Below are positions 34,757 to 43,620 of a stretch of 64,000 bases of DNA, one piece after another. The notes under the pieces were generated by a model. That model was not told where the DNA came from. It saw only the letters and a list, made by a program, of their open reading frames with translations, and ran no database searches. Position 1 is the stretch's first letter; each line of letters begins with the position of its first letter. Source of the DNA: Aeromicrobium chenweiae. Its GTDB lineage: Bacteria; Actinomycetota; Actinomycetes; Propionibacteriales; Nocardioidaceae. The stretch is from positions 3,410,001-3,474,000 of the forward strand of contig NZ_CP026952.1 in NCBI RefSeq assembly GCF_003065605.1. Direction: 5' to 3'. The translations under genes and the position numbers were made by a program.

Positions 34757-35545
34757 TCAGGCGAAGTCGACCGAGACCGATCCGAGACCCGACAGCGTCG
34801 CGGTGACCGTCTGACCTGCGACAACGGGTCGCATCGGCCCGAGCGCGCCCGACAGGATGACCTGACCTGCGCGCAGCGGCTCGCCCAGGTCACGCGCCGT
34901 GCGCGCCAGCCACACCACGGCCTCGACGGGATCGCCGAGGCAGGCCGCACCGTTGCCGGTGGACGCCTCCGCGCCGTCGATCGACATCGTCATCTCGACC
35001 TGCGCGGGCACGACCTCGTCGAGGCTGCGCCGGTCGGTGCCCAGCACGAACGCCGCGCCCGACGCGTTGTCGGCCACCGTGTCGCCGAAGCTGATGTCCC
35101 AGTCGCGGATGCGGCTGCCGCACACCTCGAGCGCCGCCACGACGTGATCGGTCGCGGCACGCACCTGATCGGCATCGAGGGGACCGTCGACGAGGTCCGC
35201 GCCCAGCACGAACGCGATCTCGGCCTCGACCCGCGGCTGCATGAGGTCGGCGGCGGCGATCGTGACGCCGTCGGCATGACCCATCGAGCCGAACAGCACG
35301 CCGAAGTCGGGACGGTCGACGCCCAGCTGCTGCTGCACCGCGAGCGACGTCAGGCCGATCTTGCGTCCGACGACCTGCTCGCCGCCGGACACCCGGCGGG
35401 CGGTCAGCACGTCCTGGACGGCATAGGCGCTGTCGAGGTCGTCGCGACCGATCAGGTCGCGGACGGGTTCGCACGGCTGCCCCGTGTCGGCGGCCTGGGC
35501 GAGACGCTGGGCGGCGGCAGTGACGTTGTCCTGGTTCACGGTCAT
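34757..35545 (-). CDS. 2-keto-4-pentenoate hydratase (MhpD-like)
   Basis: A 262-residue hydratase of normal length. It keeps the family motifs VGRKIGLTS near residue 60, DFGVLF near 81, the metal-binding PRVEAEIAFVLG near 105 and DNASGAAFVLG near 165. The enzyme adds water to 2-hydroxypenta-2,4-dienoate to make 4-hydroxy-2-oxovalerate, the step after ring-fission hydrolysis, so it can complete the pathway begun at 2.6-5.8 kb even if the divergent homologue at the window's left edge cannot. No aldolase or acylating dehydrogenase for the next steps is seen in the window. Confidence 0.88.
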   Translation of the reverse strand: MTVNQDNVTAAAQRLAQAADTGQPCEPVRDLIGRDDLDSAYAVQDVLTARRVSGGEQVVGRKIGLTSLAVQQQLGVDRPDFGVLFGSMGHADGVTIAAADLMQPRVEAEIAFVLGADLVDGPLDADQVRAATDHVVAALEVCGSRIRDWDISFGDTVADNASGAAFVLGTDRRSLDEVVPAQVEMTMSIDGAEASTGNGAACLGDPVEAVVWLARTARDLGEPLRAGQVILSGALGPMRPVVAGQTVTATLSGLGSVSVDFA

Positions 35546-35587
35546 GTGCCCACGATGGCTCTCGAGGCGGTGGGAGTAAACGGAGCT

Positions 35588-35604
35588 GTCTCGCTCAGCA
35601 GTCC
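35588..35604. promoter_or_regulatory. Operator-like palindrome before the hydratase
   Basis: GTCTCGCTCAGCAGTCC matches 11 of 16 positions and is 43 bases before the hydratase ATG. This is one of the weaker copies; its position argues for it more than its sequence. Confidence 0.4.
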
Positions 35605-35613
35605 CCGCACCGA

Positions 35614-37173
35614 TCACATCAGGTCGTGCACCGTCCGCCCGCCGACCACGGTCCTCAGTACGACGGCGTCCCCGATCTCATCGATCGGGACCTCGAACAG
35701 GTTGCGGTCGAGCACGATGAGGTCGGCCGCCTTGCCCGGCACGAGCGTGCCTCGCCGGTCGTCGTGGCCGACGGCTCGCGCCCCGTTGATCGTCATGGCC
35801 GCCAGTCCCGTCGCGAGATCGATCGAGTGGTCGCCGTGCTGGATCGCGCCCTGCAGCGCGGGGAACAGGTTGGGCGTGTCCGCGACGCTCCAGTCGGTGC
35901 CAAAGGTCATCTCGGCCCCCGATGCGACGACGGTGTCGAACTCGTAAAGGTGGCTCACGTCGTGCTCGGCGAGGTGCCACACCGCCGGCGACATCTCGGC
36001 ACCCACGCGCAGCGGTGCGAACCGGCCGAAGTCGGCGGCGTCCACGAGGCAGCAGTGGGCCAGCTCGTGGCGTGGCCCGTCGGGTCCGTTGGTCGCCCGA
36101 GCGTGCTCGACCGCGTCGAGCGCGCGTCGCACGGCGCCCTCGCCCCCGCAGTGCACCTTGACCGTCAGCCCCGCGGCGTCGAAGCGCACCATCGCGGCGT
36201 TCATCTCGTCCTGCGGGATGAGCAGGTGCTCCTCGTCGACGGTCCCGTCGTCGTGGATGCACGAGTGCGTCCAGTAGGGCGGGATCGGCGAGCCGTCGAG
36301 CCAGAACTTCACGAAGCGCGTGTCGACGTGCCGTGACGCGTAGTCATCGTGGTGGTCGATCATCCGGTCGAGCTCGTCGAGGCCCGCCATGCCGAACGAC
36401 TCCTCGCGCCAGACGAGGTGCGCCGCGACGTGCAGGCCGAGCTCGTCGGACTCGTCGAGCGAGCGCAGCACCCGCAGCAGCTGGGCGGTCGACGACGCGT
36501 CCTGCACCGAGGTGACCCCGTACCGGTGGTTGAGGTCGCGGGCATGACGCACCGCGAGGCCCATGACATCGTCGTCGTGCACCCCCATGACCCGGAAGAT
36601 CGGCCAGCGGGCCTGCTCGTACAGCTCGCCGGTCACCCGTCCGTCGGCGTCGCGGACGACCTTGCCGTTCTTGGTGTCGGGGGTCGAGGCGTCGATGCCG
36701 GCGAGCTCGAGGGCACGCGCGTTGACCAGCACGTTGTGCGCCGAGCGGTCGTGCAGCATGACCGGCTCGTCGGGGAACGCCTCGTCGAGGAAGGCCCGGT
36801 CAGGCCCGTTCTCACCGAGCGCCTCGGGCCAGTAGCGGCCGCCCACGAGCCACCGGTTGCCCTGCGTGTCCACGGGCCGCGGACCGTCCCAGGCTCGCAG
36901 CGCCGCGACGATCTCGGTCTCACCGGCATCGGGTGCGAAGGAAACCTCCCACCGGTTGAGACCGCTGACCAGGTGGGTGTGGGCGTCGTGCACACCCGGC
37001 ATGATCATGCGTCCGCCGACGTCGACGACCTCGTCGGCAACGGCGACCTCGTCGGCCGTGGCGTCGTCGTCGCCGACCGCGACGACGACACCGTCCCGCT
37101 CGACGAGGCTCGACACCCAGGGGCGCTCGGGGTCGCCGGTGTAGATCGCGGCGTTGACATAGGCGGTGGACAT
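35614..37173 (-). CDS. YtcJ-like amidohydrolase (Amidohydro_3), copy 1
   Basis: A 519-residue metal-dependent amidohydrolase. The first metal site is MPGVHDAHTHLVSG near residue 58, KFWLDGSPI near 270, a His in VKVHCGGEGA near 330, and the late Asp in FGTDWSVADTP near 430. YtcJ-family proteins act on amides, N-formyl compounds or esters. It may deacylate a nitrogen-containing intermediate. An operator is 64 bases before its ATG. The second family member, at 41067-42800, is only distantly similar. Confidence 0.82.
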   Translation of the reverse strand: MSTAYVNAAIYTGDPERPWVSSLVERDGVVVAVGDDDATADEVAVADEVVDVGGRMIMPGVHDAHTHLVSGLNRWEVSFAPDAGETEIVAALRAWDGPRPVDTQGNRWLVGGRYWPEALGENGPDRAFLDEAFPDEPVMLHDRSAHNVLVNARALELAGIDASTPDTKNGKVVRDADGRVTGELYEQARWPIFRVMGVHDDDVMGLAVRHARDLNHRYGVTSVQDASSTAQLLRVLRSLDESDELGLHVAAHLVWREESFGMAGLDELDRMIDHHDDYASRHVDTRFVKFWLDGSPIPPYWTHSCIHDDGTVDEEHLLIPQDEMNAAMVRFDAAGLTVKVHCGGEGAVRRALDAVEHARATNGPDGPRHELAHCCLVDAADFGRFAPLRVGAEMSPAVWHLAEHDVSHLYEFDTVVASGAEMTFGTDWSVADTPNLFPALQGAIQHGDHSIDLATGLAAMTINGARAVGHDDRRGTLVPGKAADLIVLDRNLFEVPIDEIGDAVVLRTVVGGRTVHDLM

Positions 37174-37236
37174 GCGGGGGCCTCTCGTCGTGGTCGCCCC
37201 ATGCAAGCCCCTCGCGGACGCCCCCGCCACAGCGCC

Positions 37237-37253
37237 GGCTCGCTCACCGAACC
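37237..37253. promoter_or_regulatory. Operator-like palindrome between amidohydrolase 1 and the flavin monooxygenase-like gene
   Basis: GGCTCGCTCACCGAACC matches 14 of 16 positions; 64 bases before the amidohydrolase gene and 108 before the ATG at 37361, so it could serve both. Confidence 0.62.
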
Positions 37254-37360
37254 GCGGCGTGCCTGAAGGAATCCCCTACGCCTGCCCCGGCAAGGTCCGA
37301 TTCCCTCGACGCCGCGTCCTTCCTAGAGTCGCAGCAACCCATCACTGCTCGAGGAGTGCC

Positions 37361-38363
37361 ATGACGTACACCGTGGACGAGTCCATCACCACGACCACCT
37401 CGGCCACGACGCTCGACGACGTGCTGTCCGAGCTGGCCGACCGGCGCGACGAGTTCCAGCGCCTCGGCTACGTGCCCCGCGACTTCGTCGACCGTCTCAT
37501 CGCCATTGGCATCTACCGGTCCGCGACCCCCGAGGCCTTCGGCGGCAGCCCCGAGCGTCCCGCCGACTTCTTGCGCACGATCGAGAAGATCTCGGTCATC
37601 GACGCCTCGACGGGATGGGTCGCCAGCTTCGGCTGCCAGCTCGTCTACCTCGGCACCCTGCCGGCGCAGACCCTCGCCGAGCTGTTCGCCGAAGGTCCCG
37701 ACGTCGTGTTCGCCGGCGCCCTGTTCCCCGTCCAGCACGCCGAGCCGACCGAGACCGGCTTCGTCGTCGACGGTCGCTGGAAGTTCGGCAGCGGCAGCAT
37801 GGGCGCGGACGTCATCTGCGTCGGCATCCCTGGCGACGACTCCATCGACGGCGAGCCGCGGGGGGCGCTCCTGCGGGCCGCGGACGTCGAGATCGTGCAG
37901 GACTGGGACGTCCTCGGCATGAAGGCGTCCGGCTCGTTCGACCTGGTGGTCCACAGTGTCGAGGTTCCCCGCGAGTGGACGTTCATCCGCGGCGGCGAGC
38001 CGTCGCTCGACGAGCCGCTCTACTGCTACCCCGCCATCACGTACGCAGCCCAGTCGCTCGCCGTGACGTCGGCGGGTGTGGCCCGAGCCGCGCTCGACCA
38101 CGCACTGAAGGTCGGAGCCGGGGTCGCCGGCGTGACCGGGGCACCCGAGCTGGCCGACCGCGCGTACTACCGCGCCGGCATCGCTCAGGCCGAGGCTCAG
38201 CTGCGGTCGGGCGCGCCTACTTCTTCGAGGCTGCCGAGGAGGCCTGGGACGCTGCCCTGGTCGGCGAGGTCAGCGACGAGCTCAACGCGCACATGCGGCT
38301 GTCGACCGCTCGCCTGGCTCGCACGCTGCGTCCTCGTGGGTCGACGTCGTGGTCATGACCTGA
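37361..38363 (+). pseudogene. Acyl-CoA-dehydrogenase-like flavin monooxygenase, frameshifted and C-terminally shortened
   Basis: The first 283 residues (from ATG 37361, GAGGAG site) resemble the oxygenase components of two-component flavin monooxygenases such as HsaA, DszC or indole-acetate hydroxylases: RRDEFQRLGYVPRDFVDRL, EAFGG, STGWVASFG, GRWKFGSGS, GMKASGSFDL. At 38209-38211 (GGG) the frame breaks; adding one base restores GRAYFFEAAEEAWDAALVG. A further break near 38322 would restore AASSWVDVVVMT before a stop at 38361. About 60 residues of the usual C-terminus are missing. It is either a decaying gene or a casualty of sequencing indels. Read from the sequence alone it would not give a complete enzyme. 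Confidence 0.7.
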
Positions 38364-38390
38364 CGGTACGAGTCCGGGAAGCAGCCCGAA

Positions 38391-39047
38391 ATGGCCACAA
38401 TGCAGGAGCCCGCTGAAGAAATCCCGTACCCGTCACGCCCGGGCCGGTGGTCTACGCTGGCCGGAATCGCGTCCCAGGGGGTCTGCGCGGCGACTGTCAG
38501 CTACGGCCACGGCCGAGAGGCGGTGCTCGACGCGACCATCCGCGTCGTGTCGACGCAGGGTCTGCGCGGCCTGACCTACCGCAGCGTGGCGGCCGAGGCG
38601 ATGGTCAGCCACGGGTCGGTTCAGTACCACTTCGGCGACTGGTCGACGCTGGTCGAGTCGGCTCTGGCGTACTGCCTCGAGCGCAGCGTGCCAGCGACGG
38701 TCCTCGGGGTGCCCGAAGCCGGGCTCGAGGCGTTCGCCGACGGGATCGTCGCTCTGGTCACCGATCAGCCCGACCTGCAGGCCTTCCAGTACGAATTGCA
38801 GCTGGAGGCGCGGCGCCCGTCCCGAGCTGCTGCCGGTCGTCGAGCGGATGAACCGCAACTACCGCGCCTTGGTCGCTCGCGAGCTGGCCCGTCACGGCAT
38901 CACCGACCCCAGGTGGCCGAGATCGTGTTCATGGCCTTGGAGGGGCTGGTGCTGCACCAGTCCGTGTACGGCGACACCCGTCGCACCGAGGGAGCGATCG
39001 AGGCGCTGCGCACGCTGCTCACGAGCCTGCGCAACGACGCGTCCTGA
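38391..39047 (+). CDS. TetR family regulator with two compensating frameshifts
   Basis: A regulator with a normal helix-turn-helix (REAVLDATIRVVSTQGLRGL to VSHGSVQYHFGDWSTLVESA) and a normal C-terminus (VAEIVFMALEGLVLHQSVYG). Between 38815 and 38910 the open frame reads about 31 nonsense residues, while the next frame reads the expected PELLPVVERMNRNYRALVARELARHG in pieces. One surplus base in the CCC at 38815-38817 and one missing base in the CCCC at 38907-38910 would explain it. The start is uncertain because the first 35 residues are not TetR-like. It could regulate the amine oxidase gene that ends 12 bases away on the other strand. Confidence 0.7.
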   Translation: MATMQEPAEEIPYPSRPGRWSTLAGIASQGVCAATVSYGHGREAVLDATIRVVSTQGLRGLTYRSVAAEAMVSHGSVQYHFGDWSTLVESALAYCLERSVPATVLGVPEAGLEAFADGIVALVTDQPDLQAFQYELQLEARRPSRAAAGRRADEPQLPRLGRSRAGPSRHHRPQVAEIVFMALEGLVLHQSVYGDTRRTEGAIEALRTLLTSLRNDAS

Positions 39048-39058
39048 CGCCCTCGGCC

Positions 39059-40966
39059 TCAGTGCGAGCAGGTGCACTGCCCCGGCGGGCAGTGGCTGCA
39101 CCCGGCCCCCGGCACGTCGAGCGCCGGGCTGCGGTCGAAGAAGTTGGCCGGCAGCAGCATGAAGCTCGCGACCTCGTTGGGCATGACGGGCCAGTCCTCC
39201 GACCGGGGGATGTGGGTCACGCCAAGCGTGTGCCAGAGCACGACGTCGGTGTCCTCGACCGGCCGGTTCGCGGCCGACCACGAGACCAGTCCGTTGCCCG
39301 ACTTGTCCATGTTGGGGTGGTCACCCGCGGCATGGATCTCGTCGGGTGAGTACGGCGTGACCCACACGTTCTTGGTTGCGAAGCCCGCGCGCCGGACCAT
39401 CAGCGAGGGCTCCTGAGCGATGAGCGTGTCCGACGCCCAGCCGGGCAGCAGCTTGTAGCCGACCGGCACGCCCCACTGGTTGGTCTTGTGGGGGTTGACG
39501 ACGGTCCAGGTACGCGCCGTCTGGGGGTTGGTGAGGCCGTCGCCGTCCAGCTCGTGCTTGATCGGCGTCTTGGTCACCCGGATCGCGTTGCCGTACGGGT
39601 TGGTCGGTCCGACCGGCTCGCCGTCGACGTCGGTCTGGTAGACGGTGTTCTGCCACCCGTCGACCTCCATGTCGAGGCGGAAGTTGAACAGGTGCTGGTG
39701 CCACGTGGCGGCGAGGTTCTCGGCCACCGGGCTGGCCTGCCCGGGCAGGTCGCCCTCGTAGGCGATGGTCTGCACGATGCCCATGAGCTTGGTGTCGACC
39801 TCGATGTGGCCATCCTGGAAGAAGTTCCAGTAGAAGCCGTAGTGGTAGTTGCCGACCGTCGCGATGAAGCTGACGACGAGCTTGCGCGAGCGGCGCACGT
39901 CCACCTTGCCGGTTACCCAGTCGGTGTGCTTCCAGAGGATGCCGGCGTCCTCCTCGTGGATGCAGATCGCGTTCTCGATCGTGACCGGGTTGCCGTCGTC
40001 GTCGGCCATGACGGCGTCCATGTACGTGATGTCGCCGAGGCAGTCGCAGCCCAGCACGAGCGAGTTCGCCATCCTGCCGAGCCCGTACTCGCCGGCGTCG
40101 AAGGCGCTGCGGAAGTAGTGGGGGTCAGCGGGGATGCCGTAGGGCACGATCATCTCGCCGACCGCTGCGCGGTGGATGATCGAGCGGTACTCGTCGCCGT
40201 CCTGGTACTCGATGCCGGTCAGCACCAGACCGTCGATGGGGTGCATGCCGATGCGGAAGCGCCACTTCTGCCACGTCAACTGCGGACCGTCGAGCACGAA
40301 GCCGGGGCCGTTCGGCTGCGTGATCTCCAGCGGCGCGACATCGGTGCGCATGGGCTGGTTGGCGTCGGCGGTGTAGTTGCCGCACGTCATGGGCATCGGA
40401 CGCACTCCGGCGTCCTCGACCGCGACGACCTCGCGCTTGACCGTGTCGACCAGCACGATGACGCCCTCGACGATGTGCGCGTAGGCGTTGTCGTCCTCGA
40501 AGTGACGGAAGTAGGTGACGCCGGCCCACAGCCGCTGGCCGGTCAGGTCGAGGTCGGCGCGGTTGCCGACACCGAACGGGTCGAGCTGCACGAGCGTCAG
40601 GTCGGTGATACCCCGCTTGGCGAGGGCCTCGACGAACCGCGGATCTGCCTTGGCGGCGGTGTCGACGATCTCGATCTCCTCGGCCAGCATCTGCGCGCTG
40701 CCCTCGGTGAGCTGTTCGGACGACACGATCGTCTCCTCGTCGAGGTCGACGACGACGTTCCACGTGGCAGCCGACGTGCGGTCCAGCACGATTGCACGGG
40801 CCTGACGGCTGACGGCCTCTCCGGCGCGCACCTTGGCCTTGTCGGGCTCGTTGACGAACAGCGAGCCGAAGCCGGGGCGGTCACCGCCGATGCCGTGCTT
40901 CCTGACGAGCGCCGCTGCGCGGGAGATTTCGTCGGCCGTGAGGGAGTCGAAGAGTGCGGAGTGCAT
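39059..40966 (-). CDS. Copper-containing primary-amine oxidase (topaquinone), copy 2
   Basis: A 635-residue oxidase, clearly homologous to copy 1 along its length. Predicted gate Tyr276, base Asp290 (SAFDAGEYG), precursor Tyr374 in VGNYHYG, copper ligands His423, His425 (TWHQHLF) and His585 (GVTHIPR). As in copy 1 the residue after the precursor Tyr is His rather than Asp or Glu. The C-terminus ends AGCSHCPPGQCTCSH, four Cys and two His within 14 residues, which looks like a metal-binding tail. The ATG at 40966 has a GGGAG site and an operator-like palindrome 42 bases upstream. Unlike copy 1 it has no aldehyde dehydrogenase beside it. Confidence 0.92.
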   Translation of the reverse strand: MHSALFDSLTADEISRAAALVRKHGIGGDRPGFGSLFVNEPDKAKVRAGEAVSRQARAIVLDRTSAATWNVVVDLDEETIVSSEQLTEGSAQMLAEEIEIVDTAAKADPRFVEALAKRGITDLTLVQLDPFGVGNRADLDLTGQRLWAGVTYFRHFEDDNAYAHIVEGVIVLVDTVKREVVAVEDAGVRPMPMTCGNYTADANQPMRTDVAPLEITQPNGPGFVLDGPQLTWQKWRFRIGMHPIDGLVLTGIEYQDGDEYRSIIHRAAVGEMIVPYGIPADPHYFRSAFDAGEYGLGRMANSLVLGCDCLGDITYMDAVMADDDGNPVTIENAICIHEEDAGILWKHTDWVTGKVDVRRSRKLVVSFIATVGNYHYGFYWNFFQDGHIEVDTKLMGIVQTIAYEGDLPGQASPVAENLAATWHQHLFNFRLDMEVDGWQNTVYQTDVDGEPVGPTNPYGNAIRVTKTPIKHELDGDGLTNPQTARTWTVVNPHKTNQWGVPVGYKLLPGWASDTLIAQEPSLMVRRAGFATKNVWVTPYSPDEIHAAGDHPNMDKSGNGLVSWSAANRPVEDTDVVLWHTLGVTHIPRSEDWPVMPNEVASFMLLPANFFDRSPALDVPGAGCSHCPPGQCTCSH

Positions 40967-41007
40967 GCAGATAAACTCCCATGCCACCGTCGGTGCCCTA
41001 CGCTCAG

Positions 41008-41024
41008 GTTTCGTTGACCGAACC
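41008..41024. promoter_or_regulatory. Operator-like palindrome between amine oxidase 2 and amidohydrolase 2
   Basis: GTTTCGTTGACCGAACC matches 13 of 16 positions. It sits midway between two divergent genes, 42 bases from each start codon, so one bound regulator could control both. Confidence 0.6.
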
Positions 41025-41066
41025 CCTTGCCTGTTCGGTTCGACGCCCTGCCGGGATCGTGTGCCC

Positions 41067-42800
41067 ATGAGCACATCCGACGTCTTGACCGCCGACACGG
41101 TGCTGCGTGGCGGCCCTGTCCTCGATCTGTCCGACTGGAAGCCCGGCGACGAGGTGACCGACGACTGGCTCGCGGGTCGTCCCCGGGCGCTGGCCGTCCG
41201 CGACGGCGCGATCGTCGCCCTCGGACCGGAAGCCGAACAGCTGATCGGACCGGAGACTCGCGTCGTCGACCTCGATGGCGACACCGTCATCCCGGGCATC
41301 AATGACGGCCATCTGCATTTCACTGGCTACTCGGTCACGACGCACACCTACGTGAAGATGGGCACGGACATCTTCACCGACCTGGCCCAGCTGCCGTCGT
41401 TCCTGACGAAGGACCGCATCGACGCGAGCGGGTGGATCCGCGGTCACGGCTGGGACGAGCTGGTGCTGGGGCGCAAGATCACGGCGCGCGACATCGACGA
41501 CGCGTTGGATGCCAACGGCATCGCCGGCACGCCCGTCGTGCTGTTCGACTGGAGCGGGCACTCGCTGTCGGCGAACTCGGTGGCCCTCGAGCGCGCGGGC
41601 ATCACCGCGGCGACCCCCGATCCCGCCGGAGGCGTCATCTACCGCGACGCCGACGGGGGTCCCGACGGCTTCCTGACCGATGCCGCGATCTCTCTGATGA
41701 TCGCGGTGGTCCCTCCCGTCCCCACGGAGCAGCTACTCGACGCCTACCGCAAGGGTCAGGCCGACCTGCACGCCCTCGGCATCACGGCGCTGACCGAGCC
41801 GGGTCTCGGTCCGGGGCACCGCGCCCTGCTCGACGGCTCCGGCTCGGTCGAGGCGCTCGACGCCCTCGCCGACCTGGCCGAGGCTGGCGACCTGACGATG
41901 CGCGTGTCGGTGCTCGTGCTGCCGAACGGCACGGGCGGCGCCAACGCGGCCGACGTCAGGAAGCACCTCGAGGCCGGGCTCGCCCGCCGCTACGACGACC
42001 GCGACCTCGACCCGCGACAGCTGACCATCGCCGGGGTGAAGGTGTTCGCCGACGGCACGCCCCAGAACGGGACGACGTGGCACAAGCAGCCCGTGCACGA
42101 GGACAACCCGCCCGAGCACCGCTGCGGGCACATGGTCGTCGTCGGCGACTCCGACCTCGACAAGGTCGAGGAGCTGCGCGAGATCATCCGGACGGTCGAC
42201 GCCGCCGGTCTGCAGGTCGCGATCCACGCGATCGGCGACCAGACCGTCGAGACCGTCATCGACACGATCGCCGAGATCGCACCGAACAGCCCCCTGCGGC
42301 ACTACCTCATTCACACGACCGAGCTGTACCCCCACGGCTGGGAGACGCTGGCCGCGAACGGCATCGGAGCCTGCTTCAACCCGGTGATCATGAGCACCTT
42401 CGTCCGGTTCCTGCCGGCAGAACGCATCCTCCGCACCGAGCCGATTCGCTCGACCCTGCACGCCGGCGTCCGTCCGGGCATCACGTCCGACGCCCCGGTC
42501 GTGCCGCCGGACTGGCGCCCCGCGGTCGTCTACGCCGTCACCCGCGCGCACGTCTGGGAGGGCGAGGTGCCGGCCGAGGACGCCGAGGGCATCACGACCC
42601 TCGACGCCCTCGCGCTGCTGACCAGCGGTGCCGCCGTCCGCGACCGGGCCGAGACCTGGCGTGGCACGCTCGCCGTCGGACAGCGTGCCGACCTCGCGGT
42701 GTTGCACGGCTCTTGGCCCTCTGACGACGACGTCGCCTCACTGGTCGACCGTCCCATCCGGCTGACGATGGTCGACGGGACGGTCGTCCATTCGGCCTGA
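41067..42800 (+). CDS. YtcJ-like amidohydrolase (Amidohydro_3), copy 2
   Basis: A 577-residue amidohydrolase. Metal-site motifs are IPGINDGHLHFTG near residue 78, GVKVFADGTPQNG near 325, AIHAIGDQ near 388, and ITSDAPVVPP near 475. It shares the YtcJ/Amidohydro_3 architecture with the protein at 35614-37173, but is longer. It is divergent from amine oxidase 2 with a shared operator, suggesting that hydrolysis of an N-acyl group may precede amine oxidation. The ATG at 41067 is the first good start; the open frame extends 234 bases upstream into amine oxidase sequence and was trimmed. Confidence 0.82.
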   Translation: MSTSDVLTADTVLRGGPVLDLSDWKPGDEVTDDWLAGRPRALAVRDGAIVALGPEAEQLIGPETRVVDLDGDTVIPGINDGHLHFTGYSVTTHTYVKMGTDIFTDLAQLPSFLTKDRIDASGWIRGHGWDELVLGRKITARDIDDALDANGIAGTPVVLFDWSGHSLSANSVALERAGITAATPDPAGGVIYRDADGGPDGFLTDAAISLMIAVVPPVPTEQLLDAYRKGQADLHALGITALTEPGLGPGHRALLDGSGSVEALDALADLAEAGDLTMRVSVLVLPNGTGGANAADVRKHLEAGLARRYDDRDLDPRQLTIAGVKVFADGTPQNGTTWHKQPVHEDNPPEHRCGHMVVVGDSDLDKVEELREIIRTVDAAGLQVAIHAIGDQTVETVIDTIAEIAPNSPLRHYLIHTTELYPHGWETLAANGIGACFNPVIMSTFVRFLPAERILRTEPIRSTLHAGVRPGITSDAPVVPPDWRPAVVYAVTRAHVWEGEVPAEDAEGITTLDALALLTSGAAVRDRAETWRGTLAVGQRADLAVLHGSWPSDDDVASLVDRPIRLTMVDGTVVHSA

Positions 42801-42824
42801 CGAAGCAGCCGGAACCAGCCGACG

Positions 42825-43615
42825 CTACGACCGCGAGAGAATCGCGCGAGCGGCGCGCAGGCCGGTCTCGATGGCACCGTCGATGTAGCCGAGCGACGCA
42901 CCGGAGAAAACGCTCCCGGCAAACATCACAGGTCCCGACAGGTCACCAAGGCCGGGATGCCGTCGGTCGGCTGCCCCGGGCGCAGATTGGCCCACGTCTC
43001 GCGCGAGAACTCGTCCGCGGTCCAGTCGTGCCCGGTGACCTCGAGCACCTCTACGCCCGGCAGCCAGTGGCGCAGCGCCCTCTCGACCGCCTCGCGGTCG
43101 TCGACCGAGATGGCGGTGTGGTCAGAGCCGAACGCGACGACCAGCGAATCACCGTCGACGCTGAACTCGAACTGTCCGATGTTCAGCGGCGACAGCAACG
43201 GCGGCGCAAAACCCAAGAAGGGCCGCACGTCACCCCGGACGCGAGCCCGCACCTTCACGCCGCGCGATGCCTGCCCAGCGGCGACCACGGCACGCTGGGC
43301 GTCCGGCAGCGCCGGCGTGAACTCGATGGCGGGCAGAGCGTTGATCGGCACGGTCACGATCACCGCGGCCGCGGTGACGGCGTCGCCGGCGGCGGTCGTC
43401 ACGGTCACGCCGGTAGCAGATTCCTCGACGGAGACGACCGTCGTGTCGAGACGGACGTCGGCTGTGGTGTCGGCCGCGATGTGGTCGATGAGCACACGAG
43501 CGCCGCCGGCGATGCGGTAGGTGGCGGCCGCCTCGAGGTCGAGAGCAGTGTCCCAGGCGCAGAAGGTCGTCATGGCCCGCCAGCTCCTCGCCGGGATCCA
43601 GTCGAAGCTGTAACT
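42825..43615 (-). pseudogene. C-terminal remnant of a flavin monoamine oxidase, frameshifted
   Basis: The reading frame from about 43610 shows the substrate-domain part of a flavin amine oxidase (WDTALDLEAAATYRIAGGAR, VTVPINALPAIEF, LRPGQPTDGIPAL). At about 42938 the frame breaks; the next frame continues GDLSGPVMFAGSVFSGAS, then YIDGAIETGLRAARAIL, to a stop at 42825. The N-terminal FAD-binding half (a GxGxxG motif followed by E/D) is absent: the homology stops at about 43610, immediately before a 12-bp hairpin. So the gene is both truncated and frameshifted. It is a relic of a third amine-oxidising enzyme in this region. Confidence 0.8.
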
Positions 43616-43620
43616 CCCCC

